NCBI GenBank assembly: GCA_903819605.1
Contig: CAIJEA010000371.1
Location: 1 to 7,295, forward strand
From: an uncultured cyanobacterium
Lineage (GTDB): Bacteria > Cyanobacteriota > Cyanobacteriia > Pseudanabaenales > Pseudanabaenaceae
DNA: 7,295 bases
Direction of reading: 5' to 3'
The notes beneath the pieces were generated by a model that searched no databases, was not told the DNA's origin, and saw only the letters and a list, made by a program, of their open reading frames with translations. Shown here in pieces: positions 1 through 6,525 of this stretch (positions are counted from its first letter, which is position 1; every line of letters starts with the position of its first letter). The position numbers and the translations under genes are program-made.

Positions 1-20
1 AATTAGCACGCATTCAAAAT

Positions 21-26
21 TAAGGA
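21..26 (+). promoter_or_regulatory. Ribosome binding site of rpoC1
   Basis: TAAGGA lies 11 bases before the ATG at 38 and is the only Shine-Dalgarno-like element in the 37-base leader. It supports the start chosen for rpoC1. The leader is too short to show a promoter. In most cyanobacteria rpoB lies just upstream, so these bases are probably an rpoB-rpoC1 spacer, which is inference because rpoB is outside the window. Confidence 0.55.
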
Positions 27-37
27 CGTTGTAACGT

Positions 38-2074
38 ATGGCGAAAGTGGAACAGCGATTTGACTATGTCAAGATTGGCTTGGCATCACCCGATCGCATT
101 CGTAAGTGGGGCGAGCGCGTTTTACCAAATGGCAGTTTGGTAGGCGAAGTCACAAAACCTGAAACTATTAACTACCGCACACTCAAGCCAGAAATGGATG
201 GCTTGTTTTGTGAACGAATTTTTGGTCCTGCGAAGGATTGGGAATGTCATTGTGGCAAGTATAAGCGTGTACGTCATCGCGGCATTGTCTGCGAACGCTG
301 CGGTGTAGAAGTAACGGAGTCGCGAGTACGCCGTCATCGCATGGGCTTTATTAAGCTGGCCGCTTCCGTTACCCATGTATGGTATCTCAAGGGTATTCCT
401 AGCTATATGGCAACCCTGCTCGATATGCCCTTGCGCGATGTCGAGCAAATTGTCTACTTTAATGCCTACGTTGTCCTGAATCCCGGAATTGAGTCTGAGG
501 TTGATGGTGAAGTTACCGTAGTTAATAGCCGTGAAATTCGCATTCGTGGAATTGACGGTATTGAGCGTGCTTATCATCTTCACCCAAAACATGCTCCAAA
601 TGTTTCGGAAGGTAAGATTGTTGAGGCAGGCGAGGCGATCGCTAGCGCTTACAACCTCTCCTATAAGCAGTTGCTATCTGAGGATCAATGGATCGATCTT
701 GAAGATCAAATCTATGCTGAAGATCCCGTACTAGATGGCATTGAGGTTGGTATCGGTGCAGAAGCAATTAAGCAATTATTGCAAAACATCAACCTTGAGA
801 AAGAAGCTGAACGTCTCCGTACAGATATTGAAAACTCGAAAGGTCAAAAACGCGCCAAATTAATCAAGCGGTTACGTGTAGTTGATAACTTTGTGGCAAC
901 TGGTTCTAGTCCTGACTGGATGGTATTGGATGTAATTCCTGTAATCCCTCCAGATTTGCGTCCAATGGTACAGCTAGATGGTGGACGCTTTGCTACTAGC
1001 GATTTGAACGATCTCTATCGCCGTGTCATCAACCGTAATAATCGTTTAGCAAGATTGCAAGAAATCCTTGCACCTGAAATTATCGTCCGAAATGAAAAAC
1101 GGATGTTGCAAGAAGCCGTTGATGCGCTGATCGATAATGGTCGTCGCGGACGTACAGTTGTGGGTGCAAATAATCGTCCTCTCAAATCTCTGTCTGACAT
1201 TATCGAAGGTAAGCAAGGTCGTTTCCGTCAAAACTTACTTGGTAAACGGGTTGACTATTCTGGACGTTCCGTAATCGTGGTTGGTCCCAATCTGAAGATC
1301 CATCAATGCGGTCTGCCCAAGGAAATGGCGATCGAGCTATTCCAACCTTTTGTAATTCATCGATTGATCAAAACAGGTCTGGTGAATAACATTAAAGCGG
1401 CTAAAAAGTTAATTCAGCGAAACGATCCAGCGATTTGGGATGTTCTGGAAGATGTAATTCGCGATCACCCTGTGATGTTGAACCGCGCTCCGACGCTTCA
1501 CCGTTTAGGTATCCAAGCCTTTGAGCCATTGCTAGTTAGTGGTCGAGCGATTCAATTGCATCCGCTTGTATGTCCAGCTTTTAATGCTGACTTTGACGGT
1601 GACCAAATGGCGGTTCACGTTCCTTTATCAATAGAAGCACAAGCAGAAGCGCGTTTGTTGATGCTTGCCTCTAATAACATTCTTTCACCTGCGACAGGTC
1701 GTCCGATCGTGACACCTAGCCAAGATATGGTTTTAGGCTGTTACTATCTCACCACCGAAAATCCCTACAAACAGAAGGGCTTAGGGCGGTACTTCTCTAA
1801 CTTCAATGATGTTGTAATGGCTTATGAACAACATGAAATTGATATCCACGCCTATGTTTGGGTACGCTTTGAAGGAGTGATTGAAGGTCAGGGCGAAGAG
1901 AAAGAAGCTGAGGAGCCTAAAGTCACGATTTTAGAGGATGGTTCCAAGGTTAAGGAATATGATTTCCGACGAATTCGTGAAGATGCTGGAGGAGAGTTGA
2001 TTTCTCAATACATCAAAACAACTCCAGGGCGCGTGATTTTCAATCAAGCCATTTATGCATCTCTGGCTAGCTAA
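38..2074 (+). CDS. rpoC1: DNA-directed RNA polymerase gamma subunit (N-terminal beta-prime)
   Basis: N-terminal half of beta-prime, encoded separately in cyanobacteria; it forms the clamp and carries the catalytic magnesium site of RNA polymerase. Visible in order: zinc ribbon cysteines C70, C72, C85 and C88; an unusual extra module at ~151-207; the lid region ~304-318; the clamp coiled coil ~319-366, which is the main sigma docking site in the family; the rudder ~369-385; the switch-2 motif GKRVDYSGRS at 402-411; and the catalytic NADFDGD at 516-522 with D518, D520 and D522. The C-terminal TTPGRVIFN motif (661-669) is where the protein normally ends before the split. The length of 678 residues exceeds the ~625 I recall for other cyanobacteria, and the extra module accounts for the difference. 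The ATG follows a TAAGGA site and the N-terminus matches the family. rpoC2 follows after 88 bases, presumably on the same transcript. The gene is intact, with no frameshift. Confidence 0.98.
   Translation: MAKVEQRFDYVKIGLASPDRIRKWGERVLPNGSLVGEVTKPETINYRTLKPEMDGLFCERIFGPAKDWECHCGKYKRVRHRGIVCERCGVEVTESRVRRHRMGFIKLAASVTHVWYLKGIPSYMATLLDMPLRDVEQIVYFNAYVVLNPGIESEVDGEVTVVNSREIRIRGIDGIERAYHLHPKHAPNVSEGKIVEAGEAIASAYNLSYKQLLSEDQWIDLEDQIYAEDPVLDGIEVGIGAEAIKQLLQNINLEKEAERLRTDIENSKGQKRAKLIKRLRVVDNFVATGSSPDWMVLDVIPVIPPDLRPMVQLDGGRFATSDLNDLYRRVINRNNRLARLQEILAPEIIVRNEKRMLQEAVDALIDNGRRGRTVVGANNRPLKSLSDIIEGKQGRFRQNLLGKRVDYSGRSVIVVGPNLKIHQCGLPKEMAIELFQPFVIHRLIKTGLVNNIKAAKKLIQRNDPAIWDVLEDVIRDHPVMLNRAPTLHRLGIQAFEPLLVSGRAIQLHPLVCPAFNADFDGDQMAVHVPLSIEAQAEARLLMLASNNILSPATGRPIVTPSQDMVLGCYYLTTENPYKQKGLGRYFSNFNDVVMAYEQHEIDIHAYVWVRFEGVIEGQGEEKEAEEPKVTILEDGSKVKEYDFRRIREDAGGELISQYIKTTPGRVIFNQAIYASLAS
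488..658 (+). other. Extra barrel-sandwich-hybrid-like module inside RpoC1
   Basis: Residues ~151-207 interrupt the usual join between the YVVLNPG segment (144-150) and the YKQLLSEDQW segment (209-218). In cyanobacterial relatives recalled from memory about five residues separate these segments, so roughly 52 are extra. The block shows G157-x-V159, a strand at I167-x-I169, Y179-x-L181-x-P183, then V195-x2-G198-E199-x-I201-A202. This is the usual pattern of a sandwich-barrel hybrid domain, the fold repeated through beta-prime insertions. The reading frame and base composition match the rest of the gene, and an HIP1 octamer sits at 635-642. By position it should lie on the outer clamp surface near the zinc ribbon; that is inference. 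The exact boundaries are uncertain by several residues. Confidence 0.75.
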
Positions 2075-2078
2075 ATGA

Positions 2079-2111
2079 TAGTAATGGCGGCTTTTGTCGT
2101 CGCTATTACTA
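2079..2111 (+). promoter_or_regulatory. Intercistronic hairpin between rpoC1 and rpoC2
   Basis: Bases 2079-2091 pair with 2099-2111 to give a 13-bp stem, including two G-U pairs (2086-2104 and 2090-2100), around a 7-base loop TTTTGTC. It starts five bases after the rpoC1 stop codon. No T run follows, so it does not look like an intrinsic terminator. It may protect the rpoC1 3' end, guide processing of the rpoC1-rpoC2 transcript or modulate read-through; its role is not shown by the sequence. Confidence 0.5.
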
Positions 2112-2162
2112 ACCATAGAATTTGGATTAATTACTCAAAAGATTATTTAATAGCTTAATAAC

Positions 2163-5100
2163 ATGGCAGATTTCACGATTAGCACCACAGATTCGCCTGA
2201 AGATAAAAAGCCTCAGCGCTTTATCAATCGCACGATTGACAAGGGGCAATTGAAGAAGTTAATTGCATGGGCTTTTACAAATTATGGAACAACTAGCGCA
2301 GCTAATGTTGCTGACCAACTAAAGGCGCTGGGATTTCGCTATGCAACTCAGGCGGGTGTATCGATTAGTATTGAGGATTTGCAAGTCCCCGCCAGTAAGA
2401 AGGCTTTGCTAGCGGCGGCTGAGCTGGAAATCGAAGAAACTGCAAGCCGTTACGTAAGAGGCGAAATTACCGAAGTAGAACGCTTCCAAAAAGTGATTGA
2501 CACTTGGAACGTTGCGAACGAAAACCTCAAGGATGAGGTGGTGAAAAACTTCAAAAGCAACAATCCCCTCAATTCTGTTTATATGATGGCGTTCTCTGGT
2601 GCTCGCGGTAATATTTCACAGGTGCGCCAGCTAGTTGGTATGCGTGGGTTGATGGCTGATCCTCAAGGGGAAATTATCGATTTACCGATTAAAACTAACT
2701 TCCGCGAAGGATTAACAGTTACTGAGTACATTATTTCGTCATATGGGGCGCGTAAGGGACTGGTAGATACGGCGTTGCGTACTGCTGACTCTGGATATCT
2801 TACCCGTCGTCTTGTGGATGTATCGCAGGATGTAATCGTTCGTGAAAATGATTGTGGCACAACCCGTGGAATTCGTCTTAAGGCGATGAAAGACGGCGAA
2901 AAGACACTGATCAAGCTTTCCGATCGCCTATTTGGTCGTGTGGCAGCAGAAGATATTGTCGATCCAAAAACAGGAGAAGTGATTGTACTTCGCAACCAAG
3001 AGATCTCGGAAGATCTGTCCCTTGCAGTACAAAAAGCAGGTGTCGAAGAAGTATGTGTGCGCTCCGCCTTTACTTGTGAATCGACTCGTTCTGTTTGTCA
3101 AATGTGCTATGGCTGGAGCTTGGCTCATGCTGAGTTGGTAGATATTGGCGAAGCGGTAGGTATTATCGCTGCCCAATCTATCGGTGAACCCGGAACTCAG
3201 TTAACGATGCGTACATTCCATACAGGTGGTGTATTTACTGGAGAAGTTGCCGAACAGCAACGTGCTCCCTATGATGGTACGGTCAAATATAGTAAAAAGC
3301 TAAAAGTTCGCCCCATGCGTACACGTCACGGGGAAGATGCATTTATCGTCGAGTCAAACGGTGACTTCACGCTAGAAAGTGCTGAAGGTAAACAAGTCTA
3401 TGCGATTACCCAAGGTTCGACCTTGTTGGTGCGTGATGGGCAAAAGGTTACTCAAAGTCAGTTGATGGCTGAAGTATCCATCACAGGTAAAACTTCGCGC
3501 AAAACTACAGAGAAAGCTACTAAAGCTCTAAATAGTGGTTTAGCAGGTGAAGTACTGTTCTCGGATCTGGCGATTGAAGAGAAAAAAGATCGTCAAGGTA
3601 ACACAAGCTATGTTGCTCGTGGTGAAAAAGGTCGAGTTTGGGTTCTGGCTGGTGAAGTTTATAACCTGCCCCCAGGTGCAGAACCAACTGTTAAGAATGA
3701 GAGCCAAGTCCATGAAGGTGATGTGCTAGCGGAAACCCGCTTGATTACTGAGCATGGCGGTGTTGTTCGCCTTAGTGAAGAAGATAGCCGTCATAATCGT
3801 GAAGTAGAGATTATTACCGCCTCGGTAGTGCTGGATCAGGCGATCGTTAAAGAAGAAAGCTACCAAGGTCGTGAGCATTACATTCTGGAAACTCAAGGTG
3901 GTCAAAGCTTCTCTTTGAAGGCTTCTCCAGGTACCAAACTGACAAATAATCAGGTAGTAGCAGAACTGATTGATGATACCTATCACACTAAGAGCGGCGG
4001 TATTATCAAGTTTGCTGGCGTGGAAGTTGCCAAACGCAGCAAGGGCAAGCAAGGCTATGAAGTAGTCAAGGGAGGTACTTTGCTATGGGTTCCTGAAGAA
4101 ACCCATGAGGTGAATAAGGATGCTTCGCTCTTGATGGTCGAAGAAAATCAGTTCATTGAAGCTGGTACAGAAGTTGTCAAGGATATCTTTAGCCAAACCG
4201 CAGGTGTGGTGGAAGTGTTCCAAAAAAATGACATTTTGCGCGAAATTGTGATCAAACCAGGCGACTTACACTTAGTTGACGATCCACAAACGGCAATGCA
4301 AAAGAACGGTTCTTTGGCTTATCCCGGCACGGAAATTATGCCAGGGTTGACCTCACCTGAATTGCGTTATGTGGAATATCTGGATTCGACTGAGGGGCCA
4401 GCTTTACTGTTGCGTCCTGTGGAAGAATATCAAGTACCCGATGTACCAACTGTTCCTAGTCAAGAGTCAGTAAACCAAGAAGGTCGCTCCATTGGTCTAC
4501 GTGCGGTTCAACGTATTCCTTACAAAGATGGCGATCGCGTTAAGGCGATCGATAGCGTTGAGCTACTCAAAACCCAACTTTTGTTGGAAGTTGACACTGA
4601 TGCCCCTCAATTGGCGGCTGACATCGAGTTTATTCCTAATGATAAAGATGCTGGTAGCTTACGCTTGCAACTGGTAATTCTGGAATCTTTGGTAATTCGT
4701 CAAGATACTTCTGGCGATCCTGCCCATAGCAACTCCCGTACTCGTCTGCTTGTCAATGATGGCGATCGCATCGATCCAGGTGCAGTTGTGGCAAGAACAG
4801 AAATTCTCTGTAAGCGTCCAGGACAAATCCGAGGCATCCGTAAGGGTTCAGAAGTTGTACGTCGCTTGCTGGTTGTGACCGAAGCCGATTGTATTACAAC
4901 CTCTTGTCCTAATCCTACCGTTCAACCTGGCGATCTATTGCGATCGGGTGACGAGATTGGCGAAGGTGTGATTACCGAAGAATCGGGTCAAGTCCTCAAA
5001 GTTGAAGATGGCAAGGTCGTCTTCCGTATCGGTCGTCCTTACCTCGTATCCCCTGGAGCATTGCTGCAAATTCACGATGCTGACTTAGTACAACGTGGTG

Positions 5101-6140
5101 ACAACATTGCGCTGTTGGTATTTGAGCGTGCCAAGACAGGAGACATTATTCAGGGTCTACCTCGGATTGAGGAACTATTGGAAGCGCGTAAGCCTAAGGA
5201 AATGTGCGTGCTGGCACGTACCGCAGGTACAGCCCAAGTTACCTACGACTCTGACGACAATCCTGAGGTGAAAATTCTCGGTGATGATGGCACTCTGGAT
5301 GATGACTATTCATTCAATGCTGGTCAAAGCGTGATCATTTCTGATGGTCAGAAGATATCGGCGGGTGAAGCGCTTACCGATGGTCCTGCTAATCCTCATG
5401 ACATTCTGGATATTTACTTCCATGCTTATAAGGAATCGCTAGGGGTCAGACAAGCTGCTCTAATTGGTTTGCAGAAGGTACAAGAGTTCTTGATGAACGA
5501 AGTCCAATCTGTTTACCAATCGCAAGGTGTTGACATTTCCGATAAGCACATTGAAGTCATTGTTAAACAGATGACCTCAAAGGTGCGAATCGAGGATGGC
5601 GGCGATACAACCCGTCTGCCTGGTGAGTTGGTGGAACTTCATCAAGTTGAACAAATCAACGAAGCGATGGATATCACAGGTGGCGCACCTGCTGACTATA
5701 CGCCTGTTTTGATGGGTATTACAAAAGCTAGTTTAAACACCGATAGCTTTATTTCGGCTGCTAGTTTCCAAGAAACCACTCGTGTTCTCACGGAAGCAGC
5801 GATCGAAGGTAAGTCTGACTGGTTACGTGGCTTGAAAGAGAACGTCATTATTGGTCGTCTTATCCCTGCGGGTACTGGCTTTAATGCTTACGATACGCCA
5901 ATTGTTGAAGTTGATAATGGCTATGAGCCAGATCTCGGCTATAACGAAGAAGCGGATGATGTGATCATTGACGATAATACTGCTCGCAATTATCAAATCA
6001 TTGAACCGAGAATTGAGCCACTTCGTACTATAGATACTCCTCGTAGTCGTCGTAGTTTTGACGATGAACTGGTGGATGATGATGTGGAGTTTGATGACGA
6101 TGACGAAGAAGAAGATGATGAATTCGATGATGAAGACTAA
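2163..6140 (+). CDS. rpoC2: DNA-directed RNA polymerase beta-prime C-terminal subunit
   Basis: C-terminal portion of split beta-prime; with RpoC1 it completes the active site of RNA polymerase. Visible in order: F-loop ~144-170; bridge helix ~187-219 (TEYIISSYGARKGL onward); second zinc site with C231, C305, C312 and C315; first half of the trigger loop at 338-356 with M349, R350 and H353, matching the catalytic Met, Arg and His of bacterial trigger loops; the large SI3 insertion ~357-985; the second half of the trigger loop with GLPRIEELLEARKPK (998-1012); the jaw and C-terminal region to about 1243; and an acidic tail. The length of 1325 residues is normal for cyanobacteria. The start is the first ATG after an in-frame TAG at 2151-2153, and the N-terminus matches the family. 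I see no Shine-Dalgarno motif; the leader is AT-rich, so initiation may rely on an unstructured leader. A strong terminator follows directly. Confidence 0.98.
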   Translation: MADFTISTTDSPEDKKPQRFINRTIDKGQLKKLIAWAFTNYGTTSAANVADQLKALGFRYATQAGVSISIEDLQVPASKKALLAAAELEIEETASRYVRGEITEVERFQKVIDTWNVANENLKDEVVKNFKSNNPLNSVYMMAFSGARGNISQVRQLVGMRGLMADPQGEIIDLPIKTNFREGLTVTEYIISSYGARKGLVDTALRTADSGYLTRRLVDVSQDVIVRENDCGTTRGIRLKAMKDGEKTLIKLSDRLFGRVAAEDIVDPKTGEVIVLRNQEISEDLSLAVQKAGVEEVCVRSAFTCESTRSVCQMCYGWSLAHAELVDIGEAVGIIAAQSIGEPGTQLTMRTFHTGGVFTGEVAEQQRAPYDGTVKYSKKLKVRPMRTRHGEDAFIVESNGDFTLESAEGKQVYAITQGSTLLVRDGQKVTQSQLMAEVSITGKTSRKTTEKATKALNSGLAGEVLFSDLAIEEKKDRQGNTSYVARGEKGRVWVLAGEVYNLPPGAEPTVKNESQVHEGDVLAETRLITEHGGVVRLSEEDSRHNREVEIITASVVLDQAIVKEESYQGREHYILETQGGQSFSLKASPGTKLTNNQVVAELIDDTYHTKSGGIIKFAGVEVAKRSKGKQGYEVVKGGTLLWVPEETHEVNKDASLLMVEENQFIEAGTEVVKDIFSQTAGVVEVFQKNDILREIVIKPGDLHLVDDPQTAMQKNGSLAYPGTEIMPGLTSPELRYVEYLDSTEGPALLLRPVEEYQVPDVPTVPSQESVNQEGRSIGLRAVQRIPYKDGDRVKAIDSVELLKTQLLLEVDTDAPQLAADIEFIPNDKDAGSLRLQLVILESLVIRQDTSGDPAHSNSRTRLLVNDGDRIDPGAVVARTEILCKRPGQIRGIRKGSEVVRRLLVVTEADCITTSCPNPTVQPGDLLRSGDEIGEGVITEESGQVLKVEDGKVVFRIGRPYLVSPGALLQIHDADLVQRGDNIALLVFERAKTGDIIQGLPRIEELLEARKPKEMCVLARTAGTAQVTYDSDDNPEVKILGDDGTLDDDYSFNAGQSVIISDGQKISAGEALTDGPANPHDILDIYFHAYKESLGVRQAALIGLQKVQEFLMNEVQSVYQSQGVDISDKHIEVIVKQMTSKVRIEDGGDTTRLPGELVELHQVEQINEAMDITGGAPADYTPVLMGITKASLNTDSFISAASFQETTRVLTEAAIEGKSDWLRGLKENVIIGRLIPAGTGFNAYDTPIVEVDNGYEPDLGYNEEADDVIIDDNTARNYQIIEPRIEPLRTIDTPRSRRSFDDELVDDDVEFDDDDEEEDDEFDDED
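3231..5117 (+). other. SI3 insertion in the RpoC2 trigger loop
   Basis: About 630 residues (~357-985) separate the two halves of the trigger loop. Within it the pattern V-x-x-G-[DEQ]-x-[VIL] recurs, for example around 424-427, 516-520, 863-872 and 975-982, consistent with several tandem sandwich-barrel hybrid modules. This insertion is known from cyanobacterial and plastid polymerases and is much larger than the proteobacterial version. From published cyanobacterial structures, as I recall them, it forms an arch that can contact sigma. Boundaries are approximate. No unusual truncation is evident. Confidence 0.85.
6060..6137 (+). other. Acidic C-terminal tail of RpoC2
   Basis: The last 26 residues (1300-1325) contain 21 Asp or Glu and only Leu, Val and Phe otherwise. 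They follow a short basic patch with R1294, R1296 and R1297. The underlying DNA is a run of GAT, GAC, GAA and GAG codons, a low-complexity stretch that could vary in length by slippage. The segment is predicted disordered. Acidic RpoC2 tails exist in other cyanobacteria as far as I recall, but the length varies. A role in nucleic acid exclusion or factor binding is speculation. Confidence 0.8.
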
Positions 6141-6142
6141 CT

Positions 6143-6185
6143 AAAAAAGGATAGAGGAGCGCTTAGCGCTCCTCTATCCTTTTTT
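6143..6185 (+). terminator. Intrinsic terminator after rpoC2
   Basis: Bases 6143-6162 and 6166-6185 form a perfect 20-bp inverted repeat around the loop TTA. The stem has a GC-rich top (GGAGCGC) and ends in six T on the 3' side matched by six A on the 5' side. It begins two bases after the rpoC2 stop codon. The A-run and T-run symmetry would allow it to work on either strand, though no convergent gene is present here. It separates the rpo unit from purS. Confidence 0.93.
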
Positions 6186-6203
6186 GGGATATGATCGATC
6201 GCG

Positions 6204-6232
6204 TTGGTCATCTAGACATATCTAAAAGTATT
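6204..6232 (+). promoter_or_regulatory. Candidate promoter for purS-purQ
   Basis: A promoter is expected between the terminator and purS. The best sigma70-like pair I can find is TTGGTC at 6204-6209 and AGTATT at 6227-6232, separated by 17 bases. The -10 match is weak, and TATCTA at 6219-6224 is an alternative -10 without a good -35. An inverted repeat GATATG (6188-6193) and CATATC (6217-6222) spans this region and could be an operator or chance. No riboswitch-like structure is evident in this short gap. Confidence 0.2.
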
Positions 6233-6258
6233 TCGCATCCAAACATTTCACAGCAAGC

Positions 6259-6525
6259 ATGAAGTATCAAGCCCGTATATTTGTTACCTTACGTCCATCA
6301 GTTCTCGATCCCGCAGGTACTGCTGTTCAGTCTGCACTTAAGCAAATGGACTATGACGTTGATTCGGTTCGCATTGGTAAGTATGTCGAAATCGTTTTAG
6401 ATGCCGCAGACGAAAAAGAGGCAGCCAAAAAGCTTGATGAAACCTGCGATAAATTATTGGCAAATCCTGTAATTGAAAATTATCGCTTTGAGTTAACGCC
6501 GATCGCAGAGGAGGTAAAAGCGTGA
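6259..6525 (+). CDS. purS: Phosphoribosylformylglycinamidine synthase subunit PurS
   Basis: Small subunit of the three-part FGAM synthase (PurS-PurL-PurQ), which converts FGAR, glutamine and ATP to FGAM in step four of de novo purine synthesis. PurS bridges PurQ to PurL and is needed for ammonia transfer. The 88 residues match the family length and pattern: an opening beta strand YQARIFVTLRPSVLDPAG (3-20), the VRIGKYVEI strand (37-45), and the conserved LLANPVIENYRFEL near the C-terminus (66-79). The ATG at 6259 gives the canonical MKYQ start. No Shine-Dalgarno motif precedes it. It is first in a unit with purQ, overlapping that gene by four bases. It lies downstream of the rpoC2 terminator, so it should have its own promoter. 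purL is not in the window. Confidence 0.95.
   Translation: MKYQARIFVTLRPSVLDPAGTAVQSALKQMDYDVDSVRIGKYVEIVLDAADEKEAAKKLDETCDKLLANPVIENYRFELTPIAEEVKA
6509..6515 (+). promoter_or_regulatory. Strong Shine-Dalgarno site of purQ
   Basis: AGGAGGT, a full match to the anti-Shine-Dalgarno sequence, lies inside the end of purS, six bases before the GTG at 6522. It decides the GTG start of purQ. It is the strongest ribosome site in the window, whereas rpoC2 and purS have none that I can see, so purQ translation should be efficient and coupled to purS. Confidence 0.85.

Noticed and set aside
122..592. Open frame of 156 codons on the minus strand inside rpoC1
   Set aside because: It lies fully antisense to a clearly coding, conserved gene, has no recognisable domain or ribosome site, and reads as a shadow frame.
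531..734. Plus-strand 67-codon open frame covering the extra RpoC1 module
   Set aside because: I considered whether the insertion holds a separate gene or intein. The rpoC1 frame runs through without a break, and the block lacks intein splice motifs and is far too short, so it is an in-frame domain.
2079..2111. Hairpin as an intrinsic terminator ending rpoC1 transcription
   Set aside because: The stem is not followed by a T run (AACCATAG comes next), and rpoC2 needs to be transcribed from upstream.
2663..4052. Minus-strand open frames of 82-110 codons inside rpoC2
   Set aside because: They are antisense to conserved rpoC2 sequence and the translations look unlike real proteins.
3231..5117. 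The ~630-residue trigger-loop insertion as a novel element
   Set aside because: This is the known SI3 insertion of cyanobacterial beta-prime, normal in place and size.
38..6140. The split of beta-prime into two genes as a gene break
   Set aside because: The rpoC1/rpoC2 split is a standing feature of cyanobacteria and plastids; both parts are intact with proper starts and stops.
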